64,000 nt of DNA. Source: Bryum argenteum (lineage: Eukaryota; Streptophyta; Bryopsida; Bryales; Bryaceae). The notes under the pieces were generated by a model. That model was not told the DNA's origin, did not search any database, and saw only the letters and a list, made by a program, of their open reading frames with translations. The stretch spans positions 19,476,345 through 19,540,344 of the forward strand of contig CM073326.1 in NCBI GenBank assembly GCA_037043015.1, given 5' to 3'. Both the position numbers and the translations under genes were made by a program. Positions 48,807 to 60,622 of this stretch are shown here, in pieces (position 1 is the stretch's first letter; the number at the start of each line of letters is the position of its first letter).

Positions 48807-49714
48807 ATGGTGGACACTCGTTCATCCCCCCCGAGTGCTTCTCTGGGAGAAGCGGGAGCCTCTGATGTTGAAGGTCCAACTCAACACAGGGCAAAAGCAC
48901 CGCGAAGGGAGAAGGGGGCTCGTGCTATGGTTGAATCAACACATTTGAGTACCATGGTAGCGTCATACAATCAACAGTTTGGTGAATATAGCAAAACTAG
49001 AAAGCATATTACTCAATTGATTCCTTCAATTGTATGGAAAGCAGTCTATGAGCATAACCTTCAAAGTTATTCTGAGTCTACACTTGCAGAGGACACGCTA
49101 AAAGACAGGCTACGAGAAACTTTGAAAGATTTGAAGACTGGAACTTCAAACAATGATGGAGCAGAGACGGTGGTCCTACAAAGTGTGAAGACGTTTTGAT
49201 GCGATTGAAGTCTACTGATGGACATGCCACCAGGAACGTGTTGAAGCGAAGACAAAGCCTGATTGAAGGCATGGTAGTGTCATCCCCAACCTCTACACCG
49301 CCGCACTCTACCTCTACACCGATGTTTACTTCGACGGCAGCGCCTGAATCCACTCCATCTCCCATTGATGTTGGTCAAACTCCTACATTGACACCAACTT
49401 CATCAGGAGGTATGACAGCAAATTCCATTCCATCAAGTTCTATGCCTTTGGAGAAAGAGAAGACCATGACAAAAGCTGAAATGTTGCATCAGCAAACCTC
49501 TAGTATTGCTCTTCTAGCTAAACAATACCAAACTAACGTTGAGCACAAGGGAGCCTTGTCAATGCGTAAAGATGAGCTAATCAAAGAAAAGTTGGAGATG
49601 ATTCGAACTAAGAAGAACAAGGTGAAGATGGACATGCTCAAGCAAGCTAAGGAGTTGGGTGTAATTTCAGAGGAGGAGTTCAAGGCCAAGGTTAGAGAGG
49701 TTCTGGACCTGTAG
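48807..49714 (+). pseudogene. Harbinger accessory ORF1, one frameshift
   Basis: Starts with a real ATG (MVDTRSSPPSASLGEAGASD) and is open to 49199; the rest (from about 49150 to 49714) is open in the -1 frame (KCEDVLMRLKSTDGH on to the end). In Harbinger elements the second protein is usually Myb/SANT-like and helps bring the transposase to the nucleus and DNA. Here the middle has helix-rich blocks and the C terminus is a Lys/Glu coiled coil (EKLEMIRTKKNKVKMDML). An unspliced intron could also explain the frame change. No clear Trp-based Myb motif seen. Confidence 0.7.
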
Positions 49715-50902
49715 CTAGTAGTCTCCATCCCATCCAAACTCTGCAGGATTATCATGTTGCTCTCCAATGACTTGGAAGGTGAAGTCCATGCGCCTTCTAT
49801 GTAGGAAGTTAGTTAAAATAGCCGCTGATTTGAATAAGTAGCTGTACTTTGGCTTTGTTGAATCAAACCTTTTCATAAGGCGCCTCCATTTTCTCTTCAG
49901 TCCGCCTATTCCCCATTCCACTTGAACTCTGTACCCTGCATGTATTTTGTTGTAAGCTCTGATAGCAGGTGCATCTCCATCTCAAGCCAACTCCCGTCTT
50001 CCAAACCTTCGCATGATGTACATCTCTTCACCCATGTAAGCTGGATCTCCTAACAGGTACTCAAAATACTCCTCCTTGTGTGTAAAATACTCCCGCCAAT
50101 TGTTATGGATCTCAGAGTGGCGCAGAAGAGTCACATCATGGAATGAACCAGGGTAGCCAGAGTCTACATAGATAAATAGACCATGGTGATCAACAATGAC
50201 TATGTTGTTCATGCAATACATCTTCTTGCGCCCGTTGAACCATGTCTTGTGTTCTTCATTGTTCCAAGGCCTTCGAATCTCCACTAGAGCCCCATCAATA
50301 ATCCCAATGCAACCTTGAAATTGAGCAATCTCCGTACCTAGTGTAACTCTCTCCTCCATTGTTGGCCATCGTATTTCATTTGCTAGTGCATCATTGATGC
50401 AAGATGCAATGAAGAGAGTATCATCACATAAAGCACTCTTGGACCAATTCCACATGAACGCATCGTGCATGGTAGTATTATCATGTTTCAAGAATAAAAT
50501 GAAACTCAGAAGGCGTTGCTCAGGGGTCAACTTGTAAGGTTTACCTGGAAGAATAGGAGCTTCATCAGTAGTTCTAGTTGAACTCTTGATGGTAGGCACA
50601 ACAATGGATGCAAGCTCATCAAACTCAGCAAGAGTGAAATTTGTCAAAGTCTTGAAAAGCGCTGGAGTTGCCCTCATCGTAGCCAAAACATCACAAACGG
50701 CAACATTTGGATCCACTGATTGCCCCGCACCCGCCTCTACCTCATGTCCAAAGAAATGCTCAGTACTATTTGCCACACCAAGTGTGCAAGCCAGAATCTT
50801 CATGTCGTCCATTTCATCGTAACTGCTAGAAGAAGACGTAGAGTCCATAGAGGAGGTAGAAGAGGAGCTAGAATACTCATCAGAGTTAGCAGGAGGCTCC
50901 AT
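49715..50902 (-). pseudogene. Harbinger DDE transposase, one in-frame stop
   Basis: About 394 codons in one frame from ATG 50902 (MEPPANSDEYSSSSSTSSMD) to 49715, broken only by TGA at 49982-49984. Ser/Asp-rich N terminus, helical region (LTPEQRLLSFILFLKHDNTT), then the DDE_Tnp_4 fold: first Asp in GCIGIIDGALVEI, second in YVDSGYPGSFHDVTLLR, DPAY, and the final Glu in VQVEWGIGGLKRKW. The third acidic residue lies after the stop, so the protein ending there would be inactive. CGA-to-TGA by cytosine deamination is a likely cause. Confidence 0.85.
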
Positions 50903-51120
50903 GCTTGTGACAACAAAAAAGACCTTCAATTCTACAAGCTTCGGCCTCATATAGAGTGATTTGGTCCCCAGTTTACATCTGGTCCCCAATTTCGTGCATT
51001 TGGTCCCCAGTTTGCTCTACTTAGCGGATAACCGAAAACTGGGCACGAAACGACCGACTGGGGACCGACTGGGGATCGACTAAGGTCCAAACTGGGGACT
51101 ACTTAGCGGATTTCTCTAAT

Positions 51121-51883
51121 GATTAATTTATTCGCCAGTACCATATGTAATATAGGTTGCTTGAGTATAGTACGACTTGCAATGGTTACAACTAAACTTT
51201 CAATCAAGTGTTGCAATTGAAATTGTGAAAAGAAAGCAAGATGTTATATTATGAAAATAGGTATTTGCAAACGAAGCAAGCTTCCAACAAGTGAAGCTAG
51301 AAAAAACATAATTTGGAGTTTGAAGGTGGTCCAAAAGACAAGGTTAAAGCATGAGCAAGTCAATTTGGAACTGGATGAAGATTGGGATCAAATACGGCAA
51401 ATAGAATTGAGTCCAGGGGTTGATTGTGCATGGAAGGCAATGACAAACATTATGCAGTGAATAAAGACCTAGTATTGTACAGGTTTTATTTGTTGAATAT
51501 GTATTATGAATTGACTAATCTGGTTTAAATAGAACATTCACATTTGCTCTATGCTTGATGATATACTTATATGGCATAATCCATGACCTCAATGGTATAT
51601 GTGTAGAAAAGTTGCGGCACCACCCACACAAAACTTTTGGGAAAAGTCAATTAGTAAGTTCAATATGATACTATTACTACCACTTCATATGTTGATCCGG
51701 AGACATATGAACTCAAAAATGTGAAAAGCGATATTTGAGTAGAAAACGTTGTAATAAACATTCCTTCCCAAAGTGTCGACTTGGAGCACCAATTTCCCTT
51801 ATCTTTGGTGTTAATGGTGTTTCTCCCATATAAAGTAGGAGAATCAAAAACCACACAATGCCAAATATTGCGCACTAGGTTCA
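51121..51883. other. AT-rich intergenic DNA
   Basis: No coding signal, RNA gene or clear repeat seen. Confidence 0.4.
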
Positions 51884-52253
51884 TTAACCCTTAAACGTCT
51901 GGCTATACGGATTTGGGCAACCCAGTATTGGATCACAACATCTTTTGGACTTCGGCATTATGAATAGTGCACTTTTTGAACTTGGGCATCATGAATGATC
52001 CAATCAATGATGAGCTTGCAACCTCCTACAAGGTTATGTACAACCCCAACCTACCTACCACAATCCTTTCAAAGCACAAAATCACTCATACAAATTGTGA
52101 TTTGAATCCTAAAATTTCACTTTTTGAATGCATCAGAAGAAGGTGACCAATTTGACATCAAAATATAAGTAAAAAGTTGAGTACATTGAGAGCTACAGAG
52201 GAGATTCTGTTGGAATATGACCCCTCGGGTCACCTTAGGCGTTTAAGGGTTAA
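51884..52253. mobile_element. TTAA-bounded MITE, 370-bp family, copy 2
   Basis: TTAACCCTTAAACGTC at the left, GGCGTTTAAGGGTTAA at the right, 370 bp including TTAA at each side, exactly the length of the copy at 9136-9505 and the same orientation. Interior matches it with scattered differences. Confidence 0.9.
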
Positions 52254-54044
52254 GCACGAAGTACCTTATAGCCTCTTCCTTTGGATTTAGATGTACCTAT
52301 GGTGCATATTTAGATTGATTGATTTTTGGTATACATGTGAGTTTCACCTCAAAAAACTATAACTAGGTTACCATAAACTCGGAATAGGTATTTCCAATTG
52401 ATCTAGTCTCCTATATACTTTGCGCATTTTCCAAAATTGATTCCATGAACCAATCCCCAACAAGCTTGCCAATCTGAAATTTGAACAGTTATAAAGTCTC
52501 GTAGCTTTTGAACATAAGTGTATGGACACCACTGTGGGATACACCGTGTCAACAGACCATTGGCCGTGACCATCTGAAACTGACGTGGAAACCCAATTAC
52601 AAGGCGGACCTGGGGATATGCTGACAGGGACCCTTACAGGGTGGAGCCGGCCACGGAAGGCGTTGCAGGGCCCTCGGACCCGCGGGAGTGCGGTTTTGAC
52701 CGCCTAGCATGTTCCCGTCCAGGGTCCCCTCTCCCGTGCTCCGTACCCTAACCACGTTCGCAATGTTCCCGCTTCCGTTCTCAAGGTTCCCAACGGTGGT
52801 GGCTGGCAATTGGCGAGGGATGGCGCTCGATCGGGTTCAGCAAGCTGGAGGCCACGAATTGGTGAGGGAGGCCCGCCTGCCTGCCTTTCGTCTTTCGTCC
52901 CGTCCCTCAATCCGCGCCTGCGCGCGACGCCACAGCCCCTAGCCACTCCCGATTCCTCACTGTTGTCGCATTTCCGCGGTCGGAGCTCTTTACTCGCCCT
53001 TCTCGCACCTGGATTTCCTCGCATTTCATGGGTCGTCGTCGCATTCTGCTCACCAGGCTTTGGGCATGCGCTCCCAGTTTGCCGTTTCACTGCCGCCTAT
53101 GACTCTTCTCAGGTTCCCTCCCTCAACCTCATATTTTACTTTTGCTCAATACCCTCTGCAACCCCTTCATCTATTTCAGTGGCGGCGATACTATGATAAG
53201 ATCAGGAAAGATTCGCGGGCGTTCGCGCGATCGAAGCTGTTCCGCTTTTTTCTTTCCGTCCCGTCTTTCAAAAAAATTGCTAGTTTTTTCGCATCAACGC
53301 CACAAGTTCAGTGAGAACCGTCTTATTACGTTGGATATCATATTCTTTCGCCTCCGTTACTTTAATTCCGGGGTATATGCAGAGTGAGCTTTTTATTTTC
53401 TTTTGTGTTCAAGTTGTGGAGTTGCAGCATTTGGTCTAGTTTAGGTCGAATTGTGTCTTTGGAGCTCCAATTTAGGGCTAGAGGACGACCGGTTTGCTAT
53501 TTTTACTTATCACAATACTACCTACACGGTTCAGGCGTTTCTTTTCATATATTTTGTCATTATCGCCGTGATGATCCCCTCTGAGGTTTGATTGTTTACC
53601 TTTCTGGGAGGAGATGTACTATAATTTTCGAAATCAGGACAAGCTCCGATTAATGTTCGTTTCATAATTTAAGCAGTCAGTCGTTTAGCAATTTAGCTTC
53701 GCAAAAGCTTCAAAGTTTTCCTCATGAGGTAACTGATAATACAAGCGGACATCTTCCAACGTTTCCGTGCCGTTCTCTAATAGCGGGGGTGTGTACCTAT
53801 GGCAGGTCGCGGTGCAATCGGCTGTTAAAGGATTTGCTCTCATCGAGGAGACGATAGGTGCAAAATTTCATGGTGGAGCATTCGAGTTGCTGAGGATAGC
53901 GCGCTTGGTACCCCTTTCCCTGTTGCGGCGGAATAATTTCTATCGAGTTATTCTCTGCGTTGACTAAGCTATGAAGATTTTAGGCACATAGGAAGTATCC
54001 GCTTTTCAACGAGTGTGGGTCACAGGATTACAGACAGGTGGTGA
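52254..54044 (+). promoter_or_regulatory. Upstream region and leader of the right GATA gene
   Basis: GC-rich promoter-like DNA at about 52600-53100. A leader intron probably ends at the ACAG at about 54028-54031, before ATG 54045. Sequence at about 53870-54025 matches the leader of the left copy inverted, with many differences and a short insertion (ACAGACAGGTGGT) next to the ATG. No TATA box was chosen. Confidence 0.45.
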
Positions 54045-56522
54045 ATGAGCTCCGAGGAAGTAGATGCAGGAGGGATGTCAGAAGCAGATCATCTTCAATC
54101 CATGCAGTTGCACAACAGTCTCCATCAGCATAGCTTGAATCATGGATTGGGCCATGCCATGCACGAAATGCACGTCCATGGCGAAGATGGACAGGACCAA
54201 CGAGGGCAGGGGCATCTAGAGGTAGACCATATGCATGGCCACCACATGCACAGCAACGACGAGAATGGAACGGGAGGGGAGGAGCCCGACGACGACGCGG
54301 GCGATGAGGAAGGGCTGGATGAGGCTGACATGCACTCGGATGGCGGTGGGCACGCGGGCGATCAACCTGTTCCTCTGGCTGCGCGCACGCAGGGCTCCAC
54401 TCAGCTGACTTTATCTTACCAGGGCGAAGTTTATGTGTTCGATACCGTGCCTCCTGAGAAGGTACGATCGTCTTTCCTTGAACACTTGGATGCAGCAATC
54501 ACACATACCGTGTGTGTATACGTTTTGATATATATGTGTACGGCATGTTGCAGTAGGAGCTGTGATGCATCTTCGTAGACCTGTTTCGATGCTTAATTTG
54601 GTGATTATGTTGTAGCATTGATTTGTAGTAGTGTTGGGGGTTTGATGATACGAAATGGGTGACTTGCAGGTCCAGGCTGTGCTGCTTTTATTGGGCGGCC
54701 GCGAGATACCTCCAGGCATGTCAGGTGTGAATGTATCGAGCAATCATCACCACAAGGTAGGAATTGTAACACTGGTCGATATGTTGTCCATTTATCACGA
54801 GCTGGCTTACAGGAAACTTTATTGGTCCTTGCCTTTTAAGAGAGGGCTGTTGTGTGAGTGAGGGTACGACATGAAGTGCGAGAATTGATGTTGCAAGTTG
54901 AACTCCTACTCAGGGTATGACAGAGCTACCGGCACGGATGAATATGCCGCAGAGGCTAGCATCTTTGACGAGATTTCGGGAGAAGCGCAAGGAGCGTTGC
55001 TACGATAAAAGGATTCGGTACACCGTCCGTAAAGAAGTTGCTCAAAGGTACCGGTCTTATCTGGTTGTGGTGCATGAATGTAATGTAGGATTTTACCATC
55101 GCTTCCGTAATGATATGGATGAAGACGGGTTGGAATGCAGTAGGTTGGTTAGAGCACCCAACCCGGTCCCAGAATTGGCAGTGTTGCTCGTTATGAGATC
55201 AGCGTTGTGGACAAGGAGTATTCTAATGATCTGAATGTGAGAGAATGTTCAGGATGCAGCGCAAGAAAGGGCAGTTTGCGTCGTCACGACCAGCTCAGGA
55301 GGAGGGTGCAGTTGTTGCGAACTGGGACGGCGTGCAAGCTCCTGGGCAGCCGTTGGGAACAGGAGGAGTCCAACCGGAAGTGACGTAAGTGACTGAGCTG
55401 TATCATGTAGTGGTGATGTATCGGCGTGGTTTTGGTTTGTGGATTGCCTGCCAAGGATGGCAACGGTTCTGGAAAGGAAACGGACATGGAAGTTGCTGAT
55501 GAGATGTTGTTGTACGATTGGCAGGTGCGTACATTGTGGGATTGGAGAGCGGTCGACTCCAATGATGCGACGAGGACCAGCGGGACCTCGCACTCTGTGC
55601 AACGCGTGTGGGCTGATGTGGGCCAACAAGGTGAGTAGATGGAAGAAACAGGTGGGCTTTACATGAATGTTCAAAGGGTGTTGAAAGGAGCTAATGGAGG
55701 TTGTGCATGCAATGTGGACAGGGAGTGTTGAGGGATTTGTCGAAAAACCTGCCAGTTCCTGGCGGAGGGCAGCAGCAAATGATGATGCATCCACCACAAG
55801 TAAGCTAGACACTTTTGGTGTAGAATTTTTTTCCTACTTGCAAACCATTGAGAATGTTCATTGCTAAGGGATGATGTGATTGAGCTATCTGCTCGTTCTT
55901 AGTCGTGGACTAAGTGAGAACACGATAGCTGACGAGAGTTCGTTGTGGGGATGGAACAGATGATGCCGCAGCTTCAGCAACAGCTCCAGATGTCCGGGCT
56001 GCAGCATAATGTAGAAAATGCTCCTCCTCAAGGGGTACGTCATCTTCGCCCTTCTCCTTGCTTGTGTTGAACCGTGATACTAATATGGCATTGCCGGAAG
56101 AAGAGCCCATGCAAGCAGGAGTGTTTATTTAAATACAATTATAGTTCCATTGTGGTCAGTACGCGTTGCCGTAAGGCATTCACCGGCCTAACGCACCGGT
56201 TGTTCCCGACTGTGTCGGCAGCCCGTGGTCCGGGGGTCGAGTCCCGTGGTCGGTCTGGTCGTGTCCGTGGTTGTCTAGAGGTCGAGTCTAGGTTAGGGTG
56301 TTGCTTCGCAATTGGTTATTGGCTCGTGTTACGAAGCGTCGCCTGCAGTGAAAGTACAGGTCCAGACAAGATTCTTGTCACGAACTTTTTTCATGATCTG
56401 AAGGGGAGTTTGTTTATGTGTAGGATGTACAGGGAAGTCAACAGCAGAGGGAATTGGATGCCCAGAAGAACATGGCAAACCTGGTGGCAGCTGGTGGGGG
56501 TCCTGTTCTTGCAGCGGGATAG
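54045..56522 (+). CDS. TIFY-CCT-GATA transcription factor (ZML type), right copy
   Basis: Paralogue of the minus-strand gene at 39988-42398. Eight exons in phase: 54045-54461, 54670-54756, 54914-55047, 55253-55384, 55525-55630, 55722-55799, 55960-56034, 56424-56522; 375 residues. TIFY motif TLSYQG at residues 122-127, continuing in exon 2 ([17 protein letters not shown]). CCT domain about 181-224. GATA finger with Cys258, Cys261, Cys282 and Cys285 (C-x2-C-x20-C-x2-C, class C). Gln/Met-rich C terminus ending GGGPVLAAG. Acts in the nucleus; in Arabidopsis, TIFY-CCT-GATA proteins serve in light and growth responses. Intact. Intron 7 is longer than in the left copy and holds an insertion. Confidence 0.95.
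56120..56345 (+). repeat. Possible tRNA-like insertion in intron 7 of the right GATA gene
   Basis: A GC-rich block absent from the left gene's intron 7. It has an A-box-like GTGGTCAGTACGC (about 56151) and B-box-like GGGTCGAGTCC (about 56235) and again GGTCGAGTC (about 56280). It could be a tRNA-derived SINE of another family. No cloverleaf or target duplication was found. Confidence 0.3.
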
Positions 56523-56559
56523 CTGCCCGCTTGTGTGAAACCATCCATCCTCATTCACC

Positions 56560-58259
56560 GATTGTAATATCTTGTTTTTTTCTCCCTTCTTTTTTTTGGT
56601 TTTGTTGACGGTGCCCATTGAGTAGTGCTTGCCTACACGGAAAAGCTGGTAGTGCAGTAGCTGCTGTACGTACAGAAATTGCTTCTTGCTTGTTTGCTAT
56701 CCCGTGTGTGGGAAATGCTTTCAAAATGACATAGTGCTCCCTACTTCTAGTGCGAAGAACTCTAGAACGAAGGTGGAAGAAAGATTATATTTGATGGGTT
56801 GTAGATCGTTGTCAGGTCGGTCGAGGAGTGGCCATCTTGACTTACGGTGTTTCATTGCCATCCATTAACCTACTTTTATCGTGGGCTTGTATTTTTAATG
56901 TGCGTCAATGCTAGATTGGAATTGTTGCTATTATTGATCCCCGACGTAGTTTTATGCTCACGTGATTCACGTCTCCTGTGCATGCGTGTAGTTTTGACTG
57001 GGTGACTCTTGCTTATTATATTCATGGGTACCAGCGTTTACTACACTTCCCTGATTTTCGCATTTTCTCATCTGTTTCGCTCGTAGTGATTCGTTTGATA
57101 GCGTTGTAATACCACCATGATTGGAACGGATAATTAGCTTTTATTCTAGTTTTTTAGTTCAGAGAGGCAATTGTTGGGTTTGCGCCATGAACCGCTGTTG
57201 GAGAGTGGCCTTAACACCCTCAAAAATTGCCCTCTTCTTATGCAAGATGCAGATTTTTAGTTTTTGACAAGTTTTGAAGAATTTAATTGTATGATATAGT
57301 AGCTAACTCATCATGTCTATGTACACTAGATCCAAACTCATCACCAGTTGTGAGCTCATAACGTTCAAAATTATTTTAAAAAAATTATTTTTCCTTGCAA
57401 TAGGGATTGATGAGTCTCATGAGCTAAAAAACCCATTCTAATAGAAATTTGACATGAGTCACCTCAATTTTTTCTTCCTAATTGAGTCAGGTACATGTCT
57501 ACAGAATTTTTACCCTCATAGGACCTGTGAAATCTAGAGAAATACTTGATGATTCATGGGGAGGCATGCCTAAAAATTCAAATACAAAGCGGAGCTTTTG
57601 ACAACAAAAAGGGTATGTGAAGAATCATTGATTGGGAATGGAAGTATACAAAATATTTAAATACAAAGGTTGGTCTTTGAGAACTAAAAAAAACATGTGA
57701 AGAATTATTGGATTAGAAGTGTGAATAGTGAGATCGTGCCTTGGTACCTTTTCTACATGCTCAAAAACAAAGATTGAAAAAAGTAAAATCTCAAATTTTG
57801 GTAATTTCATAATCTCATAATTTATGCGCTTCATCTGATTCCGGGCAAATTTTGAGAATATAGGAGGATATATTGCGGTTTTGGGCAAATTTTAGCATTC
57901 CTCAATGGTGTTTTGAAACTTCGAGAGTGAATCTCCTAAAGTATGAGGAACTCTAAAGCATGAATGGTCTTGTTGGAAAGATATGGAAATCCCTACTAGC
58001 CTTGTAAAGCTCAACTTCACACTATCTATCTTTAGTAACAGAGGGGCTGACCAAACTTCATTGTGATTGCAACACACTTTAAAGCTTTCAAGTTGGATCA
58101 TTTTGGAGTGTACACGCAATTCTCAAAGTTTTTGAGATTGGGACGAACTATTATTTTAGGCAGGTAGTTTTTTTATTTTGATTGTGAATGATCTTTGGTA
58201 CGGCCGGTCCGATTGGGGTGCATGAGGTGTTGTTGGAAGCGGATTTTTTCTAGAAATCT
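56560..58259. other. Intergenic after the right GATA gene
   Basis: 3' UTR-like sequence to about 56900 (GATTGTAAT motif shared with the left copy near its stop), then AT-rich repeat relics. No gene seen. Confidence 0.4.
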
Positions 58260-59193
58260 TTAACCCCTAAAAATCCAAGCGTTTCCTCGACCTCCAAAAC
58301 CAAAAACTGCCATTTTTCACCTTCGTTGGGAGATGGGGAAATGGAGAAACTTTTTTTTTGGTTTTAGACTTTGAACCGTAAGATCTTGTACCTAACTTGT
58401 ATACAAAGGACTCGTCAAAATTTCAACCGTTGGATGTTTGTCATTTGTGAGATCATTACAATCAAAGTTTGTCCAACACTTTTTTTTGCCACTGCGTGAG
58501 AGGCATTGTCTAAATGGTGCCAAGGGCATCTTGATGATTGTTACTCCAAACATTTTTCCCTCATTTTTTTTCATGTAGGTAATCAAGTTGGGTACGCTCA
58601 TGCAATATTTTAGAAACCAATTCCACTTTTTGACCTTAATGTAAATTATTTTATGAAAGAAGGTCTAAAAACAGCAATATAGTAAAACAAGCACCACATA
58701 TGATATATTTAGTTTGAGAAAAATCTAGACGGTGAGTAGGTGCATTTATGAGAATGTGAATTTCGAAAAAAAAATCTTGGAAAAACTCCAAAATCTCAAA
58801 TTTTGGCAATTTTTGAAAGAAAAAATTGTAAAATTACTAGAATATGTGAAGGTTGTTTTTGAAAGTTTTGAAGGCTGCCTTTGTAAAATTGGTAAACTTT
58901 TTGACTTTGGATACTTTGGAATTTGAATAGTAATCTGGTAATGAACATATTTCCAAAAAAAAAATACTTAAATTTTTTTAATTTTAAAGTGCCCGTTTTG
59001 GACTTGAAACCTAAAATTTCTAGAGGAAGGTTATAAGATTAAAATTTGGCTTTGCAAATTTTACCACATACACATTACACTATGGGGAGTGTCCAGTAAA
59101 AATCTCAGGCAAAAATATCAAATTAGTTGCTTAAAATGAGCTGCCCAAAATCTCAGAAAACCGAATCGGTTTTCTTGGATTTTTAGGGGTTAA
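58260..59193. mobile_element. TTAA-bounded MITE, 930-bp family, copy 2 (inverted)
   Basis: TTAACCCCTAAAAATCCAAG at the left and CTTGGATTTTTAGGGGTTAA at the right, 934 bp. It is the reverse of 22781-23709: the words GGTGAGTAGGTGC and TGAACCGTAAGATCTTG of this copy appear inverted there. Non-coding. Confidence 0.85.
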
Positions 59194-59814
59194 AACAATT
59201 GAATTGCGAAATGAGTCGAAAGATCTGGAAATACTAGATTTTCAAGTAATTGTAACCCAATCACTAAACATTTGACAATATATTTGTAGCTATGTGAAAA
59301 CCATACTAGTCTATTATTTAAGGCAGGTTCTACTTTTAGGGTTTTCTTTTATGACGTTATCATATGGGCGACTGCCAAATGAAAGTGAGTTTTTTTGAAG
59401 AGTTGTGGAAATAATTGAGTTGCAAAACAGGTGGACGGGCTCTAAGATATTGAACTTTGATGTATTTATGGCCTCTAATTCACCAAAAATTACAAAAGTG
59501 ATCTAATCATAGAAACTTTTTATTATTGTTATGTTTTTGTTATCTTTATGGTTATTTACTCAGTTATAGAAAAATTGACAATATATCCGTTGCAATGTTG
59601 TAGTCCATACTACTTTGAAGTGAGATTACAATGTTGTTCTTGAGTGGTGAGTATACCACCGTGTACGCAATACACGGCCTAGTGTAAAATGTCGTAGGCA
59701 TCAACAAAGGAGAATATGCCACCTGGACTCCTTATAGAGTCTGGAAAATATGGAATATTTATATGGGTTAACGTGGCGTTGCATGGAGCGTATGCACCCA
59801 AACAGATTCAAACT
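59194..59814. other. AT-rich intergenic DNA
   Basis: Nothing recognisable on either strand. Confidence 0.4.
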
Positions 59815-60265
59815 CTAAGGTAGGAGTCGTGAAAACCGTCCAGCCCCAAAAACCGCACAGTAGGTTTATGGGTAGGGTCTGTAGAACCGTCCGTTCATGG
59901 TAAACTGACAGGTTTTGGGAACCATCCACTGTTTTTAGCTCCCACCATGCATGCTGAACGGTTTTAGACAACTCCTATGTCAGTTCATGAACCTATTTTA
60001 ATTCATTTTGGGACATTCAATCGACAGTTTTTGGAATACAACCTTGCAAAAAAGCCAGCACTCTATGTTCGGGTAGTGGGACTCCTAAGACTCGAGATTC
60101 AAAAATTCATAGGAAATTATAGGATTACTCAAAAAATGTTTTTTTTTTTTTTTGGGATGGATTTGCACTCGCTCTGCAGACCATCGAAAAATAATTAAAA
60201 TTTTACACCACTATTCCAAGTATGCAAAGCTGAAATTCAGACGGTTTTCACCACTCCTACCTTAG
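59815..60265. mobile_element. 451-bp TIR element, class uncertain
   Basis: Ends CTAAGGTAGGAGTCGTGAAA and, inverted, CTAAGGTAGGAGTGGTGAAA; the match runs on to ACCGTC, 26 bp with one mismatch. The word AACCGTCC recurs inside. No certain target duplication. Non-coding. Confidence 0.7.
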
Positions 60266-60303
60266 TCTTCTTTCTTCCGTAAGAGTACCTTATCTGCACC
60301 TTG

Positions 60304-60536
60304 TTAACCCCTAAAGGTCTGAGCGTGTTGTGGCGACCAGTAGAATACGGTGTATTTTGGTTGTATTTGGAGTGAATGCACACCTTTAATGGGTTTGAGT
60401 TCAAAGAAGAAGTTGACATTTGAATGAATGCGGTTCTAGTGAGCTATTACGATTCCAGTTTAGAGTTTCTTGTTGGTAGCAAATCCTAATTATACGACAA
60501 CGTACATACTATCCCCAAGGGACTTTTAAGGGTTAA
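60304..60536. mobile_element. TTAA-bounded MITE, 233-bp family, copy 2
   Basis: TTAACCCCTAAAGGTCTGAG ... GGGACTTTTAAGGGTTAA, 233 bp, same length and orientation as the copy at 46416-46648, differing at a handful of positions. Confidence 0.88.
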
Positions 60537-60622
60537 TTGGAAAACCTCACATGTGACCACTCCGCTAGCTGATCGCTGAACATGACGACTTTGGAGAGTG
60601 AGTAGTATAAGTACGAGAGCCA

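Larger units (their letters stand above)
47940..51117. mobile_element. PIF/Harbinger DNA transposon, 3178 bp, nearly intact
   Basis: Perfect 18-bp TIRs AGAGAAATCCGCTAAGTA at both ends and a 3-bp duplication AAT at 47937-47939 and 51118-51120. Subterminal copies of ACTGGGGAC cluster at both ends (about 47965-48056 and 50955-51100), likely transposase-binding sites. Two convergent genes: an accessory ORF1 on plus (48807-49714) and the DDE transposase on minus (49715-50902). Each has one lesion. Young, judging by the perfect TIRs. Confidence 0.92.
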
